From Linnemannia hyalina (taxonomy: Eukaryota > Mortierellomycota > Mortierellomycetes > Mortierellales > Mortierellaceae), in contig JAHRHY010000018.1 in the NCBI GenBank assembly GCA_019671135.1, forward strand, positions 248,001-312,000: a DNA stretch of 64,000 nucleotides, written 5' to 3'. The notes under the pieces were generated by a model. That model made no database searches. It had not been told where the DNA came from and saw nothing but the letters and a program-made list of their open reading frames with translations. Positions 44,593-54,339 of this stretch are shown in pieces. The position numbers and the translations under genes are program-made. Numbering within the stretch: position 1 is the first letter of the stretch; the number at the start of each line of letters is the position of its first letter.

Positions 44593-46387
44593 TTACCTGC
44601 TGTTTTATGGTCAAAGTGTATCGTATATTTGCCACTGTCATGTCATTTCTGAGCTTTTGGTGCCGAAGCCTGTCGTCGTCGCCAACATCTTCCTCAGCAG
44701 GCTGGCCGTAATCAATACCAAGATCAGGACGTACTGCTTTTAAACAAAAAAAGCACTCTTTGTTATTTGTAATCTGAGGAGCACTTTAAGTTCTTGTGGG
44801 ATCCTTGCGTCTGTTTATTGGATCCCTGTGTCTCGCCCTTGTTGTGCTAGCGAACTACCGTTGTCGCCAATGTCTTGGTATCTTGCAGATCAGCTCAGTC
44901 GGTCAAGCTCCGTAGGTTCGAGTCGCAGCGTTCACATCTTCGTGTGGCTGTGGTAACACTCTGCGGTCTCCTGTTTCTGGGTGCACTAACGGTGTTCAAC
45001 ATTGAGCGTAGTGATTCCTGTACGTCATCTAAATCTCGCCGCGCATCTTCATGCGACACGACTGTAGCGCGCTTGTTGGCCTATCAGACTTGTTCGGCTG
45101 CTTGCTTTTGAGCCCCTAATTCCAAGCCTCTCGCTCGTAGCGCAAAGCGATTCAAGCATGAAATCTATGTAAGACGGAGGTGCATGTTCTGTGGTCTGTG
45201 CTGTCGTTCGCTTGGATTTTGGCGCTGTGGATACGTTGGTGTTTTTGTGAAGGTCAATGCAGCATGACGACGATTTGCTAGAGGAGCGGAAAGAACCCAA
45301 GCTATCTTAGCTACAGTCAGAGTGAATCCAAAGTAGGGCGCTCTGCTCATTTTGAAAAGAGTTCTTGCCTATATGAACTGCATATGTGGGACTCGGTCTG
45401 AGAAAGAATTATAAGATGAAAAGGAGGTTAGACTCGGACTGGAAATATGTATAGAGAAGTCGGGTTTATTGACCTCCAGCTGTACAATGGGTAGAGCGCT
45501 ATGTATAATATGATAGGAGGGGAGAATCTCGGGTAGCTCATGCAGGGAAGGCAATGAAAGGAGCAGTGAGGGACTATAGTGGAAGGATGGGGATAAATAG
45601 CCTAACGACCAAGCAGGAAATCAGCGAGCCTTCAACTTACCATCTCGTCGCAAGCCACGTGCTTCTTGGCGAACGCAGACATCGGACTTGAGCCCATAGG
45701 CTCATCATTGTACGTGCCTCGATGCGAGGCTGCCTTGATCGGCTTGCGCCTGCGAACACCGGTGAGTCTAGACGTGATGCTCGTAACGGCTGCCTGGGCT
45801 GCGCGAAGAGGACACACGACATGAAGCACGCCAAAGTAGAAGCGCGACAGGATCATATCGAACGAACCGCGATGGGTAGGGTGGTACAACGCTTCATATG
45901 GAAGCGTCAACGCCTATACCTCGACTCGGTGGCATTGAGCCAGGAGTCCAACCACAGGCCCATCCACACCGCTCGTAAGATGGCCGTCAAGGCGCCTTTT
46001 CATCTCCACGAACAAGACGCGGTCCCGATCACACTCCTGCTGCGCAGCGTCAAACCTTTGACTTCCGCCAGCTGACATTGGTGAGCATGCAGTCAGGGCA
46101 CAGGAGCTCGCCTGTGTCCACGGTTCCCGTCTTAAGTGCATCTCAGGTCCTATTTGTTATTTTCCATTAAAGCAGGGCCAAAGAATAATGTGAAGCTCTT
46201 CATCCCGGTACTTGCAATGCTTCTCCTGCTCGCAAGGTAGAGGTAGAGAAGGGTGACCAATAAACATTAACCAGATGTATCAGAATGCTTACCAGCAGAG
46301 CCTGGCTCCAGCAACACGCCCTAAGAAGCCGTTGACAAGAGGCTTGAAGAAACGCTCGATGATCGAATCTTCATTGTACTGCACCAA
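44593..46387. other. Accessory DNA with decayed frames
   Basis: No intact gene. A minus-strand stretch at 46141-45632 reads as two frames separated by one stop (KRRLDGHLTSGVDGPVVGLL, then YEALYHPTHRGSFDMILSRF) and may be a relic of an unknown protein. A D-arm-like string at about 44888-44905 followed by GGTTCGAGTC suggests a tRNA fragment without an anticodon arm. Confidence 0.3.
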
Positions 46388-47604
46388 AGTGCATTCGTCG
46401 CCGTCAGGTTGTGGGCAGCAGGAATCCGGAGGAGGGCATCAAGCCATCCTTCATTGCCAACGAATACACTGTCTCTTCAGACATCTCCTGCTCCTGATCC
46501 ATGCGTGCGAGGGAGGCTGGTACAACAAACGCATGCTCCTTCTCGCTTAGCCGATGCGACCACAACGCGCGTTCGACTAGCGGATGATTAAAGATGAAGT
46601 TCAGAGAAAGGATCTCGCACACATCATGATCAGTCACGAACGACTGGTCATCAACCTGCTCGCGCCGCCATGTATTCGGTTGCTACGATATGTTCTTGTC
46701 GCCCACCCAATTGTCGTTGTGACCTGTCAAGTGATTGCTTAACGTTCTCGGTCCGACCAGTCGATCGATGCCCACAGGTAGTGGCTCTTCCATAGTACCC
46801 TGTGACAACATGTCACTGCGCACCGATAGGTCAATCTGGTCGGACGAGGGGAAGTCTGGACCAAGCAGGCCTAGAAAATGAGAGGTCATGCATTTGTTAG
46901 CAACGTTAGAGAACTACTTGGCCTTATTAAAAAAAAATGTATAGCCCAAGGTTATAGCGTAAACTGCTTGCTCAGAACGCGGGTCGCTCCTCGAGCCTCT
47001 TCCTCGCTGTCCTCGTCCTCGTCACCGCTCGACGCATCTTGCGTCTCATGCTCATGCGAAGATATAGCTCCGGCGCGCTACCCAACCATGGAAAAGAGGA
47101 GAAAGGCTTGTGTTAGTTAATATATCCAGCTGGCTGTTCATACTCGCGCGTCATGAGTTCGGATAGAACACCCCACTCACGCCTCATTCTCTTCGACAGG
47201 TGGACGCCGGCATCGTTCAAGGGACCTACCAGAAGCGTTTCCGCAATTATTCTGGCTCGCTTGCTGTTCTCTAATGCCTGCATTGACAGTTCGTCCTCAA
47301 AGACTTGCGTCCAAAATGTATCCATTGTACTTGCTCCAAACCACTATCTCTTCAACCGGGGTCCTTGTGACCGTAGGCACTCAATAATGCTGTCCTTGCA
47401 GAGCGAGAGAATCTTGGACACCCAGAGACGGCGGTGGTGCTCATTCTTGTCGAGATTGGCATTTGCATATGCAAAGCAGCCGAGATGGTTAATGTTCAAG
47501 GGCTCCTTGACAGACTCAAAATAGGTTGCATGCGGAAGTCCCTTGAATGCTGCACGCCGATGTCGTTGACTGTGAGTTCTTTGAGTCCATGATATCAAAG
47601 ACAA
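46388..47604 (-). pseudogene. Unrecognised multi-exon gene or relic
   Basis: Coding-like minus-strand segments lie in order: 47604-47344 (EPLNINHLGCFAYANANLDK), 47325-47113 (LENSKRARIIAETLLVGPLN and RMRREWGVLSEL), an acidic piece near 47040-46975, 46870-46735 after a good TTTTCTAG acceptor (GPDFPSSDQIDLSVRS), and 46637-46404 (HDVCEILSLNFIFNHPLVER). Stops fall between them, some of which may be introns. I do not recognise a family. The helical, Leu-rich style is like the accessory proteins found in repeats of this group of fungi, but that is only an impression. Confidence 0.35.
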
Positions 47605-47782
47605 TTGTGATGGTGCGGACTTATCGCGTCGCCAAGAAACGAAGAAATGGGGGTAAAATGTAATACTTGCGATTATGAAAAAAACAGAAATGCGTGTTTA
47701 TATTTCCAAACGCATTTCGCTTGCCATACAATCCCTTCTCCTTAATCCCTCAATCTTGGAGAGACACGATGCATACCGCGGC

Positions 47783-48163
47783 GAGCAGGTCGGTCAGGAT
47801 GAGGCTGAATCCGGTTGTGCAACTGGGCTCCCTTCATCCAAAGCAGGTGTCTCTGAGAGCTGCCCGATGAGCCCTGGTGGGGTCCTGTAACTGCTGAGAT
47901 GGGCGCCTTTACTGGGTCTTGGCAGAGGGGCGGCAAAGGATCGCACCATTTAGGTATGCAGGCTTGTAATGAGCCTTTCGTGCAGTCATGGTGTGGTGAG
48001 CAGGTCGGTCAGGATGAGGCTGAGTCCAGTTGTGAAGCTGGGTTCCCTTCATCCAAACCAGGTGTCTCTGAGAGCTGCCGATGAGCCCTGGTGGGGTCCT
48101 GTAACTGCTGAGATGGGCGCCTTTGCTGGGTCTTGGCATAGGGGCGGCAAAGGATCGCATCAT
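47783..48163 (+). repeat. Direct tandem repeat, two ~166-bp copies
   Basis: Copies at 47783-47949 and 47998-48163 (offset 215 bp) share runs such as GAGCAGGTCGGTCAGGATGA and TGAGCCCTGGTGGGGTCCTG with about 8-10 differences including a one-base deletion. The 48-bp linker is unique to the first unit. No coding role is seen. Confidence 0.8.
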
Positions 48164-49000
48164 CTAACCATGACGCCAGGATATTGAGATTGACAAAAGA
48201 AGGGTACCACCCCTAATGGAAAGTATTTGACTCAGCGCCTCAATGTGCCTTGCCTGAAAGCTCGTACCTTGGATATGATGGCTAACTATTTTTGTTCATT
48301 TTACTCAGATCATGCTAGACCCGATAGCCGTACTCATCTTCATCACTTCACTCCTTTTCATCCTCTCCTTTTCTTTCATATCTCTCTCTCTCCCTCTCGC
48401 CCTTTCTCTCTCGCTCTCTCTTTCTTTCTCTTACGTACACCCACACAGCTCTGTTCTTGAATAATCAAGGCGACGTAAAACACGTATTCCGAATTAAATG
48501 GCACTAAGGTGGCGGTTGATCACCAAGTTCATCTCCATCACTTCAGACTCTGCTGTCTTTGCGAGTTCCATTTAGTGCGCGGTGGAACGGGGTCTGGCAG
48601 TCAGAGCGTGATTGAGGGTGTAATTTGGTACTCCGTTTCTGGTGCTTCTTTAGCGAGCCCCATGCAGAGCGCGGTGAGGCGAGGTCGGGAAGTCCAGTGC
48701 CATTTATATCTTCATTTTCTGTCATAAGAAATTCGCCTCTTATTAACAGTCTCTCAATTTCGGTCGCAGATTAGTTCCATGGACGGTGATCTAGGATAAA
48801 ATGGTGGAATGGCTGAAGGCGCGAACTGAGGATTGCGGCAACGTGACAATGCCGGAATTTGCTGAGAATTTCAAATATTCACACAGGGAGGATGCCGATC
48901 GGATGTTTCGGTCTTGATCTCAAGAAGTTTTATCCGCAAGGCCACAAGACACACCTTGCAGAGCAACTATGATGTGTGGCAATGAAATGAGGGCAATCAA
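48164..49000. other. Intergenic with CT-rich tract, possible 5' region of the next gene
   Basis: A CT-rich tract at about 48355-48430 resembles fungal promoters in this window. The first exon of the nuclease-like gene probably lies in the right part but could not be placed. Confidence 0.3.
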
Positions 49001-51070
49001 TTCTGGGCAGCAATGGATGCAACGACACAGGATGCTGCAGATTTAATTGTTGGCAGTGTCCTCAAGGCAAGAAAGTCTGTACTAGGGACAACCATCCGTC
49101 TCTCCCCAAGCCGAGTACACCAGCAAACGAATGCTCAGCGGCAACTAGCCGATCCCCCAAAAAACGAGATCGAGAATCTTTCGAAGGCTCCTCACCTGAA
49201 TGTCCATGTAGGTTAGCTCAAATTGATAGCAGGGTCATACTTTGTTTGTAATTATGTAGTTGAAAAACTAAGTCGCCTTTTCAATACAAATGATAGAGAA
49301 AGATCGATAGCAAATAGTGAGGATGGTGGTGACGATCCTGCTCAGTTTGAGCTTGATGCAGGGGGCTCTATGCGGACCGACCATCACGCCGCACGAGCCC
49401 AAGATGAGGTAAGAGTTGCCATCCTTTCACTGAACAGGACTAGTGTTTGCTTTCATGGCCACAATAGCTAGCCTAACCAAGAGTATCTGTTAACAGTCTT
49501 CGGACTCAGTACACAGCGACGACAGTCTTGATCTGGACGAGACCGGTGAGCTGGTGCGATGATTACCTCTGTTAAGCACAGATATTGCAATCTGGTAGGC
49601 AGCCCTTGCTATTTCAAGTCCATCATTCCGTGTTAGACTGGTTGAACCTCATCTTTCTCCCCCTCTGTATATTTCCATCCTTGCACCCACTGTGTAGTAG
49701 GCCCTTGATGGTCGCTGTTTGGCATGTATGACCGACAAATACAAAGAGGCGGCAATTCGGGCATTACGAGGGAGAGAGCTTAAAAAGTCTGAGCCAACAG
49801 ACATAATGTAAGGATGCCAACGTTTACTAATCCAGGAAACGATGAAGCTGATGATGTTATAGCACTGCTGTTCCTTTGCTCTCAATTAGGATTCTCGCCG
49901 GCACATTCGCTCCTTGGCACCCTACCACTATGATGAAAAAGGTCTTCAGCAAGAAGTGCCTGAAGAAGATACGAGACTCTCTATCGAAGAAAATGGAGCC
50001 GATCGACAATCAAGACGCCGACGTGTCGATTCTTCTTTCTGTTCGCGTAAGTTTTCATGGATTCCATGCATGATTCGTTTATGAATTCCATACTAACATT
50101 TTTTTTATTTTCTAGCATCGAGCCAACAATGAGATGGAAAAGGCTGTCGAGGCCCTCAATGGCGTGAAAGACAAGAAGCTAAGGCGGCTGTTCCAGCAAA
50201 TGTAAGGGGGGTGCAATCAACACCATTCTCGTAAAGCTTAAAATGCTCCTATTAATATTGTTATTTGATGTGTTTAGGGTGGAGGAGCTGCCAACCAGAG
50301 AGCAAGAAAAGATGTCAGAGGAAACTCTCGTCGCAAACCATGTGTCCCCCATCCTCAGGGCATTCGCTCATGACCCAGACCTTGAGATCTTTGCACAAAA
50401 AAAGTACTAAAATATCACATTTCGCCTCATTTAGTCCCAATACGAACTCGCGGATTCAAACCCAACAGGGAGTGAAGCCAGATCGCCCGGACTTCAAGGT
50501 CGTGATCGGGAAGAAAGAGATGGCTTTTGGCGAAGTCACAGACCCCAGCCAAAGGAACGATCGGAAGAAGAATGGCTGGGACCTGTACAGACTCTCACGA
50601 TTTGGGACAGCTGTCCTGAACCAGGGTACCGAAGTCATGCCACTGGTGCAGGTTCTCGCTGGCTCCGGTACCATCTACCGCCACTTTGTCAAGGGTCGAG
50701 GAATCGTGGTGCTGGCGGAGGTGGGTGTGTTCTCGGTCCCCACGACCACCATCCACATGGGCGCTGCTGGCATCTCTTCCAACTTTGTTCTGGTTCCGAG
50801 TATGTCCACATGTATAAGGATTCCAATATTTTCGCTATGGTATTATTTTATTAACTTCGCTTTGTTGGATGACCATAGGATTGCATCAAGTGGTTGGGTG
50901 ATCACCCGGATTCACTGAAAAGATCGTGGACGACTGCAGATCTCGCGCAACTCAAGAAGTATGTTTATTGAGCTCAATAAAAGTCGCGGACGTTTTCTTC
51001 CGCCTTTTCCTGGCGCAGAACACAAAAAGGGCGCAAAATAGAGTCCACGCCGATGAGTGAGGCGGACTAG
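49001..51070 (+). CDS. PD-(D/E)XK-like domain protein, 10+ exons, 5' end unresolved
   Basis: Exons 49001-49207, 49260-49408, 49497-49553, 49701-49807, 49890-50046, 50116-50201, 50278-50403, 50435-50799, 50879-50958 and 51019-51070 have GT-AG borders, and phases agree at eight of nine joins. The first visible exon has a Cys/His-rich block (GCCRFNCWQCPQGKKVCTRD) and enters by an acceptor, so an upstream exon is missing. Acidic linkers follow. The eighth exon holds the domain: KPDRPDFKVVI, then MAFGEVTDPSQR and WDLYRLSRFG, a PD-...-E pattern in which the usual Lys after Glu is replaced (GEVT). Related domains are frequent in Mucoromycota accessory and Crinkler-like proteins; nuclease activity is doubtful. 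The protein ends QKGRKIESTPMSEAD. The join 50799/50879 is out of phase, so either the splice differs or one base is lost. Confidence 0.55.
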
Positions 51071-51227
51071 GAATTGAGTTTAGGCCACCATGGACTGGCA
51101 AAAGAGGGAGGGTTTTTGAACATCTCTCCCAATTCCATTCCCACAGTGTGTACCCCTTCCCACCCTGGTTCAGTTCGTACCCTTCGCTCCCTTTCTCAAC
51201 TACTTTGCAAAGACATCATGACCCTTG

Positions 51228-51623
51228 ATGGCGAAGTCGCCATCACTGTGTCAGCGAAGGCAGGCATACCAAGCCGTCTTGATCCCAGCTCTATCCCTCT
51301 TTTTCTTCCTCAACAGCATCGATTTTCCCAGGAACGCCTTCGGATTCCAACAACAAGCCGACGATAAAGTCAAGGAGGAAGTCCTAAACCAATCCTTGTC
51401 AGATATTCGACGGGTCTATGAGGCTTCGGGTACTCCGTCCAACCTTAAGGGCATCCTCCGTATCCATATCGAGCTCCCTGACGTCCGGAAGGGTATGCCA
51501 GCCACCCACACCAGGAGAAATCCCGTGACTGGCGTCGAGGATGTGATGGTGTATATCAACCTTTCGAACATGGACGATTTTTTCTTTGAGGGCATCTCAG
51601 AGAATAAGGACGATATGTTCTAA
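51228..51623 (+). CDS. Hypothetical protein, possibly the 3' exon of an accessory gene
   Basis: A frame of 131 residues from the ATG at 51228. It begins basic, has a hydrophobic segment (VLIPALSLFFFLNSIDF) and then a soluble part with coding-like texture (NLKGILRIHIELPDVRKG and VMVYINLSNMDDFFFEG) ending in an acidic tail. I recognise no family. Codon choice is C/G-ending as in neighbouring genes. The N-terminal third may be intron or leader, since the real start could be a splice acceptor around the CAG at 51315. Confidence 0.4.
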   Translation: MAKSPSLCQRRQAYQAVLIPALSLFFFLNSIDFPRNAFGFQQQADDKVKEEVLNQSLSDIRRVYEASGTPSNLKGILRIHIELPDVRKGMPATHTRRNPVTGVEDVMVYINLSNMDDFFFEGISENKDDMF

Positions 51624-52373
51624 TTGAAAAAGATTGTCAGGTTTGCCTACCCGGAATAGACATTCTGATGCTATTTCGCCACTTTCACACTTTTTGAACC
51701 TCCGACCAGATAGTTATACATCAATCTCTATCCCTTTCTTCCACTCCTCCTAAAGTTGCACTGTAGGTCGTGAAACGAATCATTGGATATGTGAGAAGGA
51801 TTGGTAAGATATCAGCGGAGTAGCGAGTAAAGAAGTTGATGTTTATTATGCCCTTGTCCCTGAGCCGCACTTACAGTCCCTGAGAAGGGCCAAGTAGGTG
51901 GCTTATTTTCACTTTTTGAACTCTAGCTCTCTCCTTTACCTTTTCCTATTTTGAGCTCTTGGCATTTTTGTTCTTCTCACAACAGTGACGCAGTGACGAG
52001 GGTGGAAGAAAAATTAAGCATTGCTTGCTCGATTTGTGCCCTTGTTTGTTTGTTTACTTGCATGCTGGGTTTCGACATGCACCAAGGCTTCCCTTCTTTT
52101 CGTTCCTTGGCAGTTGACACGGACGCGTCTTCGATCGTATTTTTGATAACAAACATATTCATAGGAAGGAAACAAAAGGGATCTTCGGCCCGGTGACTAC
52201 TATATAACTAACCAGCTCCACCTTTTTTCCCCCCCATCAACCAACAACACAACATAGCTCAACTCGACAACTACAACACATTAGCAACAACCCAAACAAC
52301 CACAACCACCAATACACAAGAACGCCAACCAACTCACAAAACCATCCAACAACAAAAACACCTAAAAACAAAA
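51624..52373. other. Intergenic and promoter of the Rossmann gene
   Basis: No gene seen. The right end holds TATATAA at 52201-52207 and a long C/A-rich leader (CAACAACA-type repeats) up to the ATG. Confidence 0.4.
52201..52207 (+). promoter_or_regulatory. TATA box of the Rossmann-fold gene
   Basis: TATATAA lies 167 bases upstream of the ATG at 52374, followed by a CA-rich 5' leader without upstream ATGs. Confidence 0.5.
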
Positions 52374-53198
52374 ATGTCCTCCTCATCTTCAACCCAGTTC
52401 ATTGCTTATTTTGGAGCAACTGGCGGATGCACAAACGCCTGCCTCGTCCACACCCTCACCGCCGGATTCCACGCTACCGCCCTCGCTCGCACTCCCTCCA
52501 AGCTGACGGACATGCTCCTTGCCCAAGGTCTTTCCCAGTCGATCGTCGACACTCAACTGACCATCATCAAGGGCGACATTGCCGACATTAACGCCATCAA
52601 GGCCGTCCTCACCAACAACTCTATCACTACTACTGGCACCAGCACTGTCAAGATTGCGTCGCAGATCATCTCGGGAATCGGAGGTACTCCTCAGATGCAC
52701 ATGTCCCTCTCCAAGCCCTTGACGATCGACAACCCGGAGATCTGTGCGACAGCCACCAAGAACATCATCCAGTCCCTTCAAGAGATCTACGCGGCTCACC
52801 CTTCTACGAGCCAGCAGAGGCCATCGATTACTGCCATCTCAACCACAGGCGTCTCGGACGTGCGCGAGGATGTCCCCTTTGGTTTCCGCACGTTTTACCA
52901 TGTGGTCTTGGCTGACCCTCACAAGGACAAGAAAGCCATGGAGGACCTAGTCGTCGCGAATGCATCGCCCACCACAGGCGTGTTCCGAGGTGCAGTGATC
53001 ATCCGACCCAGTCTGTTGAAGGGCGACCAGAATGTCAAGCACGGCAAGGGGTGGCAAAAGGTCAAGGTCGGAGTGGAGGACAAGCCCGCGGTCGGGTACA
53101 CGATCCACCGTGCAGATGTTGGGCAGTGGATCTGTGAGCAGATTGTCAAGACTGGAGGCGAGAGTCGCTTTGGACAGAAGATCACTCTCACCTGCTAG
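52374..53198 (+). CDS. NAD(P)-binding Rossmann-fold protein (NmrA/atypical SDR type)
   Basis: A single exon of 274 residues. The N-terminus IAYFGATGGCTNACLVHTL carries the G-x-x-G-x-x dinucleotide-binding turn after a hydrophobic first strand (the third glycine of the usual GATGxxG is replaced). ALARTPSKL follows as the typical NADP-recognising Arg/Ser after strand two, and IIKGDIAD as the acidic strand-three block. The C-terminal part with VGYTIHRADVGQWICEQI is the usual last strand and helix of NmrA-like or atypical SDR proteins. There is no clear Tyr-x-x-x-Lys catalytic pair, so it may be a sensor or an atypical reductase. The substrate is unknown. The gene has its own TATA box and CA-rich leader. 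Codons are strongly C-ending. Confidence 0.72.
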   Translation: MSSSSSTQFIAYFGATGGCTNACLVHTLTAGFHATALARTPSKLTDMLLAQGLSQSIVDTQLTIIKGDIADINAIKAVLTNNSITTTGTSTVKIASQIISGIGGTPQMHMSLSKPLTIDNPEICATATKNIIQSLQEIYAAHPSTSQQRPSITAISTTGVSDVREDVPFGFRTFYHVVLADPHKDKKAMEDLVVANASPTTGVFRGAVIIRPSLLKGDQNVKHGKGWQKVKVGVEDKPAVGYTIHRADVGQWICEQIVKTGGESRFGQKITLTC

Positions 53199-53397
53199 AA
53201 CAGTCATTCCACTTCTTTTTTCTACAGCACCCCCCCCCCCCTTTTTTTTTTTACAGTTGGCAAGTCCATCACACATACACATTGGAATAAAATAATGAAC
53301 ACAACGAGCACTTTTTATTATTATTGCAAAAGATGAAAAGAATCAAGTGGTGAGAAGGAAGAGGACTAAGGTCACAAAAAAACCCTGCGGTCTTAAA

Positions 53398-53945
53398 AAG
53401 TGGCTGCCATGATCTCCTCAAAGGTGCACGTTGCGCCATCCGAACCTCCCTTCCACCAGATAGGACCTGACTCGACAATTCGCGTCGTCTTGAACTCCAA
53501 TGTCACGTCGAGCCAACGCTCAAGCACAATGAGCATGAACTCTGACATGCTTCCAACATACCCAGAAAACCGCTATCGCTTTTGGTAGCTCTATTCCTTT
53601 AAGCGCCTCGAAATTCTTGAAGTGAAGTTGCTGCAGACCGGGACAGAGCTGGAGATGTCTCGAGTGGGCATAATCGATCGTTAATGCCTTCATGTTTGTC
53701 CACTTGATTGCAGTCGCGAGGATGTCATAGTAGCACCAACTATTGCCTTCAAGGTCAGGCGCTTCCAGTCGCCAGAATAAGGGAGATATGATGGTGAGCC
53801 CAATAGCGTTCTTCCTTAGCTTCAGGCGGTCCGATACATGCAACTTGAGACGCGGACAAGGGTTTGTAGAGCAATACATCCGACGACAATAAAGAAGTTG
53901 TCCTGACTTCTTCTCTAAACAACGAGGCAATGTCCTGAGAAGCTG
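53398..53945 (-). pseudogene. F-box/LRR-like protein C-terminal relic
   Basis: The minus strand reads leucine-rich repeats in the style of Mucoromycota F-box proteins: CPRLKLHVSDRLKLRKNA, LFWRLEAPDLEGNSWCYYD, WTNMKALTIDYAHS and LCPGLQQLHFKNFEALKG. After a frame change near 53570 it continues MSEFMLIVLERWLDVTLEFK and ends TCTFEEIMAATF with a stop at 53398. No start or F-box is visible upstream, so this is a 5'-truncated, frameshifted copy, or the last exons of a gene with an unseen intron. Confidence 0.45.
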
Positions 53946-54339
53946 GCACGAGCTGTGAACACCAATGACTTGCTTGGTTCTGTCGTGTTCTCGATTAATG
54001 TCTGCGCTTGCACAAGCAAAAATACCAGGACAATTCAGTCGGCATCAACACAGAAACACAAAATCTTGGAATCAAAGTTAGAAGGTTTATTCACCATCTA
54101 TAGGCGGTCTGGGTATACTTCTGGTGTGATCTTGGAGAGAAGTAGGTCAAGTGCAATGTAAATCAAGTGCTTGTTGCAATGTTTGTTTTGGAACGGCTCA
54201 AGAGCTTCCCTTGCTGCTGCTAGATGGTGTACGCCTTGTTCCCCAAAGAAAGTGTCACGTATTGGTGCTATTGGTTTGAGAAAACAAAAACTCACGCTGG
54301 TTAGGTGTCATCCTCATGTGAAAAGACTATATACGCTCC
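53946..54339. other. Intergenic, no gene seen
   Basis: About 390 bases between the LRR relic and the 3' end of the PXA gene. No frame or repeat of note. Confidence 0.35.

Noticed and set aside
44886..44933. tRNA-like string with D-arm and B-box-like GGTTCGAGTC
   Set aside because: The anticodon arm is missing and the T stem does not pair. At most a tRNA-derived fragment.
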